Positions 44,539 to 53,640 of a DNA stretch of 64,000 nt are shown here, one piece after another. The position numbers were made by a program, and so were the translations under genes. The notes beneath the pieces were generated by a model. The model saw only the letters and a list, made by a program, of their open reading frames with translations, had not been told where the DNA came from and ran no database searches. This stretch comes from an uncultured Gemmatimonadota bacterium. GTDB lineage: Bacteria > Gemmatimonadota > Gemmatimonadetes > Gemmatimonadales > Gemmatimonadaceae. Location of the stretch: assembly GCA_902826615.1 (NCBI GenBank), contig CADEFN010000001.1:1116001-1180000 (forward strand). Direction: 5' to 3'. Each line of letters starts with the position of its first letter. Position 1 is the stretch's first letter.

Positions 44539-46092
44539 ATGCTCAGCTGCCGCGCGCTGTTCACGTCGGTTCGCCCCACCCGCGTCGTCGCCACACCCCT
44601 CATCCTCGCAGTCGCGCTCCTGACCGGGTGTGACCTGGTGGACCCGGCGGGACCCAACGTCGCCTTGGGGCCGAGAGTGGAGATGTGCGACCCCACCGGC
44701 AGTCAGCGCATCATCATCCCGCTGGCCAGTGAGGTGGCGGCCCTCCGGCGGCGGGGAAGCTACGTCACCCAGCTCCTGGTTGACCCGACGAAGCCCCCAC
44801 AAACCGACAGCATCAACTTCCGCCGTCTCACCGACGCCCTCGATGTGGCGCGTGCAGGTCGAGTCAGCCGCAAAGAGTTCACGAGTGCCGCGTGCCGCAT
44901 CACCATCACCGTCGCCAGCGGCACGCTGCGCGGGAGTGCCGTGGAGTCGAGCGATCCGGCTACGGAACGCTTCCCGTTTCTGATCGACGTGCCAGACATC
45001 ACGGTACGAGGGGCCCTTCAGGTTCAGCTGGACGACGATGGCGTGGCACGAACACCTGCCAGTGAAGCGATGACAACAAAGATCGAACCCTCACCGGCCC
45101 TCGCTGTCGTCGGTGCGGCCGGAGGTCAGCAAGGCCTCTCCCAACCGATCTTCGTGGTGAATGGCTTACCCGATGGCAGTCGCGGCGGCCATCGGGCCAT
45201 CATCCGGGGCTTCAGTATGACATCCGGGCATGCGGTCGGCGACACAACGTTAGGCGGGCAAGCTATCCTCGCCCTCCGGGTGCAAGGACTCGTGGTGCTC
45301 AACAACGACTTCCAGGGCAACTTCACCGAGCGCATAGACCTTCGTGCATCCGATGGCGATGTCTATGCCAACGTCTCGCGTGGAACCGGCAACTCCTGCG
45401 ATTTCTGTGTCGCTGGACCCGGGACGTACACGGTCGTTGGGAACCGCCTCATCGGTGGCGGGATCCCGGGCATCTATGTGTCGCCAACAGTCCTCCTCCC
45501 AGTGCCGACTGGCGTCGACCAATACCAGCTCCCCAGCGAGGCTGAGGTCACCGCGACGGTTTCGAACAACGTGGTCGCCGACCACCTGCGGCGTCCGGTG
45601 GGCGCGGGGTTGCGGCTCAGTGCCATTGGCGTGGGGGCGCCTAACGTGAAGGGACTGGTCCGTGCGTCGTTGCGGGACAACACCCTGATCAACAACACCT
45701 TTGGCATCCTCGTCGAAGCGGGCTTCCCGGTCGCGGGCACCTTGCTCCGCGGGGACATCAGGGCCGAGATCACTGGCAACACAATCTCCGGGAGTTGCCA
45801 GGCACCCCTGTTCGTTTCGTTCAGCCGACATACGACCGGACTCGGCCTGAACAACCTCCCCTACCTGCAGAACTCCACATACACCCTGACGAACGCGGAC
45901 CGTAACGATGACCCCGTTCCGTGGGAGGGGCAGGCCTGGTACGCCCACCCGGGGAACAGGGGGAATACGCTGACCGTGAACGGCAGCGCCGTGACGCCGG
46001 GGAATCGCTCTGCGTACGACGCGATCGGCTGCCCCAAATACGGAACGGCAGCCATCAACCAACCGATACACGATGTTACCCAACAACGCTGA
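44539..46092 (+). CDS. Right-handed parallel beta-helix lipoprotein
   Basis: A 517-residue lipoprotein (lipobox LLTGC at residue ~32). After an N-terminal domain, repeated short strands with Asn/Gly turns (VVLNNDFQGNF, ASDGDVYANVSRGTGNS, YTVVGNRLIGGGIPGIYVS, VTATVSNNVVADH, ASLRDNTLINNTFGILVEAG, AEITGNTISGSCQAPLF) form a right-handed beta helix like those of pectate-lyase-fold proteins. No catalytic residues of a polysaccharide lyase are obvious. Two CGTTAGGC words (45248, 45639) lie within it, in different frames. Role unknown; carbohydrate binding or surface structure is plausible. Confidence 0.78.
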   Translation: MLSCRALFTSVRPTRVVATPLILAVALLTGCDLVDPAGPNVALGPRVEMCDPTGSQRIIIPLASEVAALRRRGSYVTQLLVDPTKPPQTDSINFRRLTDALDVARAGRVSRKEFTSAACRITITVASGTLRGSAVESSDPATERFPFLIDVPDITVRGALQVQLDDDGVARTPASEAMTTKIEPSPALAVVGAAGGQQGLSQPIFVVNGLPDGSRGGHRAIIRGFSMTSGHAVGDTTLGGQAILALRVQGLVVLNNDFQGNFTERIDLRASDGDVYANVSRGTGNSCDFCVAGPGTYTVVGNRLIGGGIPGIYVSPTVLLPVPTGVDQYQLPSEAEVTATVSNNVVADHLRRPVGAGLRLSAIGVGAPNVKGLVRASLRDNTLINNTFGILVEAGFPVAGTLLRGDIRAEITGNTISGSCQAPLFVSFSRHTTGLGLNNLPYLQNSTYTLTNADRNDDPVPWEGQAWYAHPGNRGNTLTVNGSAVTPGNRSAYDAIGCPKYGTAAINQPIHDVTQQR

Positions 46093-46151
46093 GGGGGTGG
46101 TCGTGATGGCAAGCGGACCCAGCAGCGAGCCGAAGCGCGGGAGGGCCGAGG

Positions 46152-46189
46152 TGTTGCGGGTGCCTAAGCATGAAAACACCTTTAGGCGA
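46152..46189. repeat. Nested inverted repeats upstream of the sigma-factor gene
   Basis: GGTGTT (46152-46157) pairs with AACACC (46177-46182), and GCCTAA (46164-46169) pairs with TTAGGC (46184-46189). They are interleaved, not a simple hairpin. They lie about 75-110 bases upstream of the GTG at 46262 and could be an operator. They reuse the TTAGGC core. Confidence 0.4.
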
Positions 46190-46261
46190 CCCTCGCGCGG
46201 GGCCGCCTCGCGTGCGTGGCTGGGCATCGCGCTGATAGCCCCTCATGTAGCCCCCGACATC

Positions 46262-46807
46262 GTGACCACTGAACGGCGACCCGTCGTCAACGCAAGCCCG
46301 CGTGAGGCGCTCGACCGGCTCACGCGCGAGTGGTACGATGAGCTGCGCGTGGTTGCCCGTCGGCAGCTCGCTGTGCGCGCCGGTGGCGGTACGCTGTCCA
46401 CGACTGGGCTGGTGCATGAGGCATGGCTCAAGCTGCGGGCGCAGGATCGCATCAGCTGGAAGGACGAGATGCACTTCATGGCCCTCGCGAGTCTCGCCAT
46501 GCGCCATGTGCTGGTCGATCGCGCCAAGGCACGATTCGCGCGCAAGCGTGACGGGTTCCAGCTCCAGCACTCGCTCGACGACGCCTTCATCCCGTCCGAG
46601 GCGCAGCCGGAGCTCCTTCTGCAGCTGAACGACGCCATCGATCGCCTCGCGGCCGTCGACCTCAGGCTCGCCCAGGTGGTGGACTGCCGGTTCTTCGGAG
46701 GATTGAGCGACCAGGAGATCGCGTCTGCGATGGGCGTGACGACACGGACCGTCCAACGCGACTGGCTCAAGGCACGCATGCTCCTCCGACGCGCGATGGC
46801 GCCATGA
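46262..46807 (+). CDS. ECF-like RNA polymerase sigma factor (X6/TIGR02999 type)
   Basis: A 181-residue sigma factor. Region 2 includes LTREWYDELRVVARRQLAVR and LVHEAWLKL; region 4 is the helix-turn-helix DLRLAQVVDCRFFGGLSDQEIASAMGVTTRTVQRDWLKARMLLRR. This is the type found in Acidobacteria and Planctomycetes next to Ser/Thr kinases, as here. I start at GTG 46262, which gives the normal family length; the frame continues upstream but those residues look random. The stop overlaps the kinase ATG (ATGA at 46804-46807), so kinase and sigma factor are translated together. The kinase may control it by phosphorylation; that is known for some relatives only in outline. Confidence 0.88.
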   Translation: MTTERRPVVNASPREALDRLTREWYDELRVVARRQLAVRAGGGTLSTTGLVHEAWLKLRAQDRISWKDEMHFMALASLAMRHVLVDRAKARFARKRDGFQLQHSLDDAFIPSEAQPELLLQLNDAIDRLAAVDLRLAQVVDCRFFGGLSDQEIASAMGVTTRTVQRDWLKARMLLRRAMAP

Positions 46808-49269
46808 GTGTCGACGACTCCTTCCTCCCCCCGAACTGGGAATCGATCGGGCCACAGCTCGACCGTCTCCTCGAGGCCGACCCCGCGCAACGGGCGCAAC
46901 TGCTCGCGGAGATCACGGGTGAGGACACCGAACGTGGGCACGCCCTCGAACAGCTGCTGGCCGAATGCGAGCGCGACATGCCGCTGCTCGATGGACCGGC
47001 GAGCGAGCGACTGGCTGACCTTGCCCGTGACGATGACTCGTTAGGTTACGAGCCGCCGACCATGCTCGGTGGGCGCTATCGCATCGGCCACGAGCTGGGG
47101 CAGGGGGGCATGGCTCGTGTCTTCAGCGCCGAGGACATGCGGCATGGACGACCCGTTGCGGTGAAGGTGATCCGGCCGGAACTCTCGGCGTCACTGGGAC
47201 GAGGGCGCTTTCTCCGCGAAATCGGGATGGTGGCTCGCTTGCGTCATCCAAACATCATGCCGCTCTTTGATTCCGGCGATGATGATGGCGTGTTGTACTA
47301 CGTGATGCCGCTCGAAGTTGGAGCATCGCTCAAGGCTCGGCTCTCCAGTGGCACGCCGCTCCCAGTCGCGGAAGGGCTCTCCATTCTCCGCGACGTGGCC
47401 CGTGCGATTGCCCATGCCCACTCAGAAGGGGTGGTGCATCGCGACATCAAGCCGGCCAATGTGATGCTCTCTGGTGGAGCCGCGGTGGTGGCCGACTTCG
47501 GTATCGGCAAGGCGATCACGGTCGCGCGCGATGCCGGGGTTGACCCGCACGAGACATCGGAAGGCGCGATCATCGGCACTCCCGCCTACATGGCTCCCGA
47601 GCAGTCGGCGGGAGACCCCGGGGCCAACCACCGCGCCGACCTGTATTCCTTCGGTTGTCTGGCGTACGAGGTGCTGACGGGCGCTCCGCCATTTCACGGC
47701 AGGGCGACGGAGGTCATCGCTGGTCACCTGGGCGCACCACCCCCACCGCTCGCATCATTGCGGCCGGACCTTCCGCCGCCGGTGGTGCGTGTCGTCGAAC
47801 AGTGTCTGCGCAAGGCTCCTGCCGAACGTCCATCGAGTGCTCGCGAGGTGCTCGACGTCCTCGAAGAGCCGATGGTGGCGCCTGCGCGTCGGCTGCGCCT
47901 CGCGACGGTACGATGGGCGGCACTGCTGGGAGTCGCGGCGCTCGGGGCGTTTGTCGTGCAGAGCGTGTGGCCGAGTGCGGGACTGGACACCACGCTGCCC
48001 GTCGTTATGCTGCCGATTCGCAATCAGACGGGCGATGTCGAGCACGACTACCTCGCTCGCGGCCTCGCCGTGGAAGTCGGGCGATCGCTGAGTCGGGAAG
48101 GGGTGAAGCTCAGCTCGCGGGCGCGGTCTGCGTGGGATGACCCCAGGAACGATCTGCGCGCTATTGAGCGAATGCATGGCCACGCGACGACGCTCAGTGG
48201 CTCCCTGCGCGCCAGTGGCGACACGTTTGAGGTCCAGCTGGTGGTGTCTGATACTCGAGCCCGATGGAAGCGAACGATTGCGACGGCGCGGTTCGTCCAG
48301 CGTGAGATTCAAGACGCCCAGCTTGACCTTGCCGCTGCCGCCGCCGCGCAGCTTGGCATGCCCCTTCTGAAGGCCAACCCGCCGACCGTGCGACTGCACC
48401 CCGAGTCGTACCGCCTCATGCTGGTCGGCTACTACTGGCTGGATGAAGACGAAGGCGGCTCGCCGGGGGGGCGCGCGACGAGGGCGTTCGATGAAGCGAT
48501 TCGTTTGGATCTTCGCAATGCGGGTGCCTTCGCTGGCCTCGGCGCGGCTGAGCGAAAGCAACGGTTCCTGGGTTTCCTCCACGGTGATGCGGGCAGGGGA
48601 GACTTCGGGTTCGACATCGATTCGACGCCTCCGCTGATTCTGGCCATGCGAGGACATCTCGAGGTGGTCGCAAGGAAGCAGCTCGGCCGGGGGCTCTCGC
48701 GACTCCGTCGCGCGGCGGAACTCGCGCCCAGCGAGGCGGAGGTCCACTACCTGCTCGCCAGTGCGCTGATTGAGGGGGGCCAGGTACAGGAGGCGCGATT
48801 TGCGATACAAACTGCACGACGACTGGAGCCGCTCACGCATGCGTATGGTGAGCTGGAGGCTCGTATCGAGGCTTGCGCCGACAACCCGAAGCGGGTACTT
48901 GAAATTCGTGAGGAGGAGATTGCCGCAAGGCCCGATGACCCGCACGTGGCACTCGGGCGCGCTGAGCCCCTCGCAATGATGGGTCGATTCGCCGAGGCAG
49001 TCTCCGAATGGCGATCGGTGAAGGGAGCGTGGTCGGACCAGGAGTATGACCCGCAAGAAGTCCCGCTAGGTCCGGAAGGCTATTGGCAGTTGGAATACAC
49101 CCTCAAAAGCAGACCCCTTGAAACCGCACTTGTCCCCGCCCGGCATCGCCCGATTCTCTCGGCGCTCACCGCTCGGGACACGGGTCAACTGTCAGCACTT
49201 CTCATGGTGCTGGCGCGGGATCGTTTGTGTCGCCCGGCGACGGTGTACTCGTGGCTGGTGAACCAGTAG
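46804..49269 (+). CDS. Membrane Ser/Thr protein kinase with C-terminal TPR-like region
   Basis: An 821-residue receptor-type kinase. The kinase domain begins near residue 88: GQGGMARVF (P-loop), VAVKVI (Lys), HRDIKPANVM (catalytic Asp), DFGIGK (Mg site), GTPAYMAPEQ (activation segment). All catalytic residues are present. A membrane segment (AALLGVAALGAFVVQSV, about residue 375-391) follows. The outside region contains a TolB-like N-domain (VVMLPIRNQTGDVEHDYLARGLAVEVGRSL) and then TPR-like helical pairs. It is coupled to the sigma gene upstream. It may also be a kinase for the FHA protein at 24392, but there is no positional link. Confidence 0.9.
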   Translation: MSVDDSFLPPNWESIGPQLDRLLEADPAQRAQLLAEITGEDTERGHALEQLLAECERDMPLLDGPASERLADLARDDDSLGYEPPTMLGGRYRIGHELGQGGMARVFSAEDMRHGRPVAVKVIRPELSASLGRGRFLREIGMVARLRHPNIMPLFDSGDDDGVLYYVMPLEVGASLKARLSSGTPLPVAEGLSILRDVARAIAHAHSEGVVHRDIKPANVMLSGGAAVVADFGIGKAITVARDAGVDPHETSEGAIIGTPAYMAPEQSAGDPGANHRADLYSFGCLAYEVLTGAPPFHGRATEVIAGHLGAPPPPLASLRPDLPPPVVRVVEQCLRKAPAERPSSAREVLDVLEEPMVAPARRLRLATVRWAALLGVAALGAFVVQSVWPSAGLDTTLPVVMLPIRNQTGDVEHDYLARGLAVEVGRSLSREGVKLSSRARSAWDDPRNDLRAIERMHGHATTLSGSLRASGDTFEVQLVVSDTRARWKRTIATARFVQREIQDAQLDLAAAAAAQLGMPLLKANPPTVRLHPESYRLMLVGYYWLDEDEGGSPGGRATRAFDEAIRLDLRNAGAFAGLGAAERKQRFLGFLHGDAGRGDFGFDIDSTPPLILAMRGHLEVVARKQLGRGLSRLRRAAELAPSEAEVHYLLASALIEGGQVQEARFAIQTARRLEPLTHAYGELEARIEACADNPKRVLEIREEEIAARPDDPHVALGRAEPLAMMGRFAEAVSEWRSVKGAWSDQEYDPQEVPLGPEGYWQLEYTLKSRPLETALVPARHRPILSALTARDTGQLSALLMVLARDRLCRPATVYSWLVNQ

Positions 49270-49550
49270 TGAGCTGAGGCGCTGGACGGCGTTCGGATCC
49301 GGCCGTCGGCGGCGTCGCAACCAGACAAGGCATGTGCAGGGAGTGCTGCCGGACACCGATAGCGAATGTGGCGCTGCGCACCCCCACCACGGGTGCAGTG
49401 ACTTGCGGCCGTGCACGGGCTGTCACAGGAGGTGCTCGGGGTGACCGCTGGCTGATTTGTCGCGAGGCGACGATATGACCGTTGCCCGGAGTGTACCCAC
49501 CGGTACATCGTGTAGGGCGCGGCGAAGGGCCGCGACCCACCCTGAGAATC

Positions 49551-51563
49551 ATGCCAATGAAACGTGTTGCAGCAGGAGCCATCCTCGTGCTGGCTTCGAC
49601 GGCGTCCGCGCAATCGTCGCAGGTCGCCCGTATCGCGATCTCACCGGCCAAGCCAGTCGTGACCGCGGGCGATACCATGCGCATCAGCGCGCAGGCGCTC
49701 GACGCAGCGGGCAAGGTGGTGCCGGGTGTCCGCGTCAGGTTCCAGGCCCAGGGTGGCCGATTCGAGGGGGATGTCGACTCGTTAGGTCTGGTGACCTCTG
49801 GCGCTACGGGCACCCTCCCGATCGCCGTGGTTGCCATCATTCCTGGTGAGCGGCCTCGCACCGAGCGGATCGAGGTCAAAATGGTCCCCGGTCCCGCCGC
49901 CGCCATCACGCCAACCTACACGAGCGTCCGGATGGCCCTGGGTCAGCGCCTGCGCGTGGGCGGACAGGTGTTCTCCAAGACGGGTGATCCCCGCCCCGAC
50001 GAGCGCATTACCTGGAAATCATCGGCGCCCGCAGTTGCCCGTGTAGACGCCGACGGCATGGTCGCCAGCGCGGCGGCCGGCAAGGCGACGCTGACCGGCA
50101 CCTCGGGCGCTGCCACGGTGAACGTGCCCGTTGAGGTCATGCCGACGCAGATCGCGAGTCTCGAACTCTTTCCGGCACGCGTCGACGCCAGACAGGGCGA
50201 TGTGATCCGTCTCAAGGCAACCGCCAAGGACGCGCGCGGCAAGGAGATCGCCGGGCTCTCCACGGGCTGGTCGTTCTCCCCGGGTGAAGGGGTGATCGGC
50301 CAGGATGGCGCCTTTACCGGGTATGCACCGGGCGAGTACGTCATCACCGCCAGTCAGGGTTCGCGGACCGCGCAGACCGTGGTGCGCCTCACCGCCCGCG
50401 ACGTGCGCCGACCGCTCTCCGTGGTTGGTCGCCTTCCGCGGACCCGCTTCTCCACTGAAGAAGTCTGGATCCACCCCGATGGCAAACATGCCTACCTCGG
50501 TTCGGGTTCGGGGGGTGACGTGATGTACGCGATCGACATCAGTGACCCGGCCAAGCCGACGGTCACCGATTCCATCGTGTCCAACACCCGCCGCGTCAAC
50601 GACGTGATGACCACGCCCGATGGCAAGTATCTCGTCTTCACGCGCGAAGGCGCGAGCGACCGCAAGAACGGCATCGTCATCTGCTCGCTCGAAGACCCGA
50701 AACATCCCAAGGTCATCAGCGAGTTCACCGATGGCGTCACCTCCGGCGTGCACTCGGCCTTCATCTACCAGCAGCCCAAGTTCGGCACCCACGTCTACCT
50801 CACCAATGACGGCACGGGCGCGCTGCACGTGCTGGACATCAGCGATCCCTACAAGCCGAAAGAAGTGGCGCAATGGAAAACGCCCAAAACGCATGGAGAT
50901 GTCGGCCGCACGCTGCATGATATCGATGTGCAGGACGGTCTCCTCTACGGCAGCTGGTGGAACGACGGCCTGGTGATCCTCGACGTCGGCAACGGCATCA
51001 AGGGCGGCTCGCCATCCAACCCCGTCATGGTGTCGCAGTTCAAGTACGATCTCAACGCCATGTACCGCGATGTCGAAGCGAGTGGTGGCCCGGGCTTCAT
51101 CCGCGGCACCCACACGGCCTGGCGTCACAAGAACTACGTCTTCATTGCCGACGAGGTCTTCCCTGCTGCCGGTGTAAAGGGCGCCAAGGACGCGTCAGCA
51201 GGTCGCGCCTACGGCCGCCTGCAGGTGATTGACGTCAGCGACATGAACAACCCCAAGTCGGTCGCGCACTATGAACCCGAGTTTGGTGGTGTGCACAACG
51301 TGTGGGTGGCGGGTGACACGCTGTACATGGGGGCCTACAACGGCGGCTTCCGCGCGTTTGACGTCGGTGGCGAGCTGCGTGGCGACCTGCGCGCGCAGGG
51401 CAGGGAGATCGGGCATCTCAACACTGCCGACATGGACGGCCGCGTGAAGAACACCGCCATGACCTGGGGTGTGGTCGTGAAAAACGGCCTCGCCTATGTG
51501 AACGACATGTACAACGGGCTCTGGATCGTGAAAATCGAACCCAAGCCGTCAGTGGTGCCTTAG
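49551..51563 (+). CDS. Ig-like/LVIVD-repeat secreted protein, paralogue 3
   Basis: A protein of about 670 residues (start at 49551; ATG at 49557 is equally possible). Signal peptide ends near ASAQ. Ig-like modules are followed by an LVIVD propeller with the same sequence blocks as paralogues 1 and 2, ending KIEPKPSVVP. It is close to paralogue 2 (AYLGSGSGGDVMYAIDISDPAKPTVTDSIVSNTRRVND). It stands alone about 29 kb from the other two. Its convergent neighbour on the 3' side is a plug-like lipoprotein, with the palindrome at 51565-51682 between them. Function as for the others. Confidence 0.84.
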   Translation: MPMKRVAAGAILVLASTASAQSSQVARIAISPAKPVVTAGDTMRISAQALDAAGKVVPGVRVRFQAQGGRFEGDVDSLGLVTSGATGTLPIAVVAIIPGERPRTERIEVKMVPGPAAAITPTYTSVRMALGQRLRVGGQVFSKTGDPRPDERITWKSSAPAVARVDADGMVASAAAGKATLTGTSGAATVNVPVEVMPTQIASLELFPARVDARQGDVIRLKATAKDARGKEIAGLSTGWSFSPGEGVIGQDGAFTGYAPGEYVITASQGSRTAQTVVRLTARDVRRPLSVVGRLPRTRFSTEEVWIHPDGKHAYLGSGSGGDVMYAIDISDPAKPTVTDSIVSNTRRVNDVMTTPDGKYLVFTREGASDRKNGIVICSLEDPKHPKVISEFTDGVTSGVHSAFIYQQPKFGTHVYLTNDGTGALHVLDISDPYKPKEVAQWKTPKTHGDVGRTLHDIDVQDGLLYGSWWNDGLVILDVGNGIKGGSPSNPVMVSQFKYDLNAMYRDVEASGGPGFIRGTHTAWRHKNYVFIADEVFPAAGVKGAKDASAGRAYGRLQVIDVSDMNNPKSVAHYEPEFGGVHNVWVAGDTLYMGAYNGGFRAFDVGGELRGDLRAQGREIGHLNTADMDGRVKNTAMTWGVVVKNGLAYVNDMYNGLWIVKIEPKPSVVP

Positions 51564-51564
51564 G

Positions 51565-51682
51565 GGCGGAAGCACGAGAAGCACGAGAAGCACGGGAAGT
51601 ACGAGTAGGAGAGGCACGAGAGGCACAAGAATCGCACTCCCCCGTGCCTCTCGTGCCTCTCGTGCTTCCCGTACTTCCGCCT
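51565..51682. repeat. Long imperfect palindrome built from GCACGAG units; probable bidirectional terminator
   Basis: The core stem is 18 bases: 51609-51626 (containing GAGGCACGAGAGGCAC) pairs with 51644-51661, with a 17-base loop. Flanking it, GGCGGAAGCACGAGAAGCAC on the left pairs with the strand GTGCTTCCCGTACTTCCGCC on the right with two mismatches. The left arm is itself five tandem 9-10-base units of the form AAGCACGAG or GAGGCACGAG. The stops of the two convergent genes lie on either side (51563 and 51683). The stem of the terminator at 8387 uses the same GGCACGAG core. Confidence 0.75.
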
Positions 51683-52114
51683 CTAGCGCTTCGTCACAAT
51701 CTCGATCGCGCCGCTGCTGTGCCCTGTCCCGAAACGCTGCGTGGCGTCTGTCGGGCTGTAGTAGCGAATCTCCTTGATCATCGCGAACTGGATCGACCGC
51801 AGACCCTGCACATCGCCCACCTTCACGCCGTCGACGTACGAGGCAATGGGTTCAGCTCCCGAGGTGGTTCCTCCGCGGGGCCGCAGCATGGCAGGACGCA
51901 ACTGCTCGACAATCTCCAGGCCGGTTTCCGCCCGTCCCGCGAGGGTCGCGATTTCGTCTTGCGTGATGAGGTTGGCGTTGCGGCGCGTCGTGGCCGTCCG
52001 CGTTTGTGCTGGCGCTGGTGTGGCAGGTGATGCGCCTGTCGACGGGGCTGGGGTGCTGCCGCCACACGCCGCGAGGCTGAGGAACGCGCAGGTAACAACC
52101 AGACGTGTGCTCAT
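51683..52114 (-). CDS. Small TonB-plug-like lipoprotein
   Basis: A 143-residue lipoprotein (lipobox SLAAC, about residue 16). After a Pro/Ala/Thr-rich linker (TPAPSTGASPATPAPA), residues ~60-143 look like the plug domain of TonB-dependent receptors: ASYVDGVKVGDVQGLRSIQFAMIKEIRYYSPTDATQRFGTGHSSGAIEIVTKR contains the typical 'VDGV...I..I....A..YG....GAI.I.TK' pattern. There is no barrel. Such standalone plug-like lipoproteins are frequent in Gemmatimonadota. Start ATG at 52112-52114. Role unknown. Confidence 0.78.
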   Translation of the reverse strand: MSTRLVVTCAFLSLAACGGSTPAPSTGASPATPAPAQTRTATTRRNANLITQDEIATLAGRAETGLEIVEQLRPAMLRPRGGTTSGAEPIASYVDGVKVGDVQGLRSIQFAMIKEIRYYSPTDATQRFGTGHSSGAIEIVTKR

Positions 52115-52176
52115 GAGGACTCCGGGAAGGATAGGGCGCACGATGCTCGCAGCTAGCGGCGGGCAGCGCAAGAGTG

Positions 52177-53577
52177 TCAGAGAAAGGAGCGGCCGTCGAG
52201 CCCGGGGGGAATGGGCTTGCCGAGTGCGGCGAGAGCGGAGGGCATCACATCCACGGTACGTCGTGGCGGGCGGACGACCGGATGGTTGGTGACCAGCGGC
52301 ACAAGCATGTGCTCGCGATGTAGTGCGCCATGCGAGGAGACGTGCGGGATTGGTTCGTATTGCTCTCGCAAATCCCACAGTCGCGCCGCCGACAATATCA
52401 CATCACCCGAACGGGCGGACGCCGCCAGGTGCGCAATCTGCACCACACTGTCCGGGTAGTCCGTGTCTGCGGTTGCTTCGAGCGCCGCGCAGGCGCACAC
52501 ATCAGACAACTCGCCAAGTCCCAGCGGGTCTCCCGTTTCGGGGCGATAACTGAAGGTCCCGTTGTGCCGGCTGACAACGGCCGAGCCATGGTGGGCACTC
52601 CGCACCTCCGCACTCCCCGGTCCCTGCGGAATCACGGCCAGGTCGACCGACGGCCGCCTCATCACTTCATCCAGTGGCTCCCGCCAGCGTGGTGAGAGGG
52701 CTGGCCAGAAGGAGCGCGTGCGGTTGCGCAGATCCACGTACAGGTGCGCCATCGCGTTCCCGCTCACCATGACGGCAATGTCGTGTGCCGTGCCAAAGGT
52801 CCAGGGGTGCGCTAACGTTCTGAAGCCGGTGGCCCGGAAATGTGCGGCGATGTCGTCGTGCTGGGTCACGGGGGAGTGCCCGTGGTCACTCACGATCCAG
52901 AGGTGGGTCTCTTCCCACGTGCCGGCACGCTCGGCATCATGCCGGATCTCTGCCGCGGTGGCATCCACGATTTTCATCGCGTCGCGCACCACCTGCGAGT
53001 TGTGACCCTCGGAATGCGACGTTTTGTCGATGCCCGTGAGTGCGGCAAAGACAAACTCGGGATTGTCTTTCCGGATCCGGCGGGCCAGCGTGGAGCCGAT
53101 GTCCCTGTCGATCGCCAGCCAGCCTCGCACGTTCCCGCGGAAGTGCGTCCATCCCGCACGCAGGGCGAACCCGGCGGAGTAGCCGATCCGGTCGCGAAAA
53201 GGGAGCCCGCGCTGGATCACATTGAGTGCACCGAGTTTGCGCTGAGTCAGCTCGAACATGGTCGGAGCGCCGGCATCGAGGTCGGTGTCCACTTGCCGCA
53301 TCTCCGAGCCGACGTAGCTGCGAGCATGCCCGAAGAGCCCGCTGATCCGGCGCGAGCGATCGAACCATCTGAGCCCCGGGAGCCCGACCGGCCCGGGAAA
53401 TCGCCCCATCAGGAAGGGCGTGTAGGCCATACCGGTCACAGAGGGCCAGCTGGTCACCACCGTGTGCGCGCCGCCCTCGGCGCGAAGACGCGCCAGGGCA
53501 GGGAGGTCGCCGCGGTCCATCGCCTCAGCGAGGGAATCCGGGCGCGCCCCGTCGGCAACGAGGATGATGACGGGCAT
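52177..53577 (-). CDS. Alkaline-phosphatase-superfamily (type I phosphodiesterase-like) enzyme
   Basis: A 466-residue enzyme of the nucleotide pyrophosphatase/phosphodiesterase superfamily. The N-terminus IILVADGARPDSL holds the first metal Asp. SWPSVTGMAYTPFLMGRFPG carries the nucleophile (Ser/Thr). FAALTGIDKTSHSEGHNS contains Asp and His metal ligands, and VSDHGHSPVTQHDD the second Asp-His pair. There is no signal peptide, so it is probably cytosolic. It lies 62 bases from the plug-lipoprotein gene on the same strand and is divergent from the LOG gene (63 bases between start codons). Substrate unknown. Confidence 0.82.
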   Translation of the reverse strand: MPVIILVADGARPDSLAEAMDRGDLPALARLRAEGGAHTVVTSWPSVTGMAYTPFLMGRFPGPVGLPGLRWFDRSRRISGLFGHARSYVGSEMRQVDTDLDAGAPTMFELTQRKLGALNVIQRGLPFRDRIGYSAGFALRAGWTHFRGNVRGWLAIDRDIGSTLARRIRKDNPEFVFAALTGIDKTSHSEGHNSQVVRDAMKIVDATAAEIRHDAERAGTWEETHLWIVSDHGHSPVTQHDDIAAHFRATGFRTLAHPWTFGTAHDIAVMVSGNAMAHLYVDLRNRTRSFWPALSPRWREPLDEVMRRPSVDLAVIPQGPGSAEVRSAHHGSAVVSRHNGTFSYRPETGDPLGLGELSDVCACAALEATADTDYPDSVVQIAHLAASARSGDVILSAARLWDLREQYEPIPHVSSHGALHREHMLVPLVTNHPVVRPPRRTVDVMPSALAALGKPIPPGLDGRSFL

Positions 53578-53640
53578 ACGGGCGGGCGATTAGACTCAGG
53601 CGCGCTGCGGCGCCGGGAATTCTCTCTCAGAAAGCTATCG

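Noticed and set aside
51565-51682. Possible CRISPR-like repeats
   Set aside because: Units are 9-10 bases with no spacers and form a palindrome between convergent stops. There are no cas genes.
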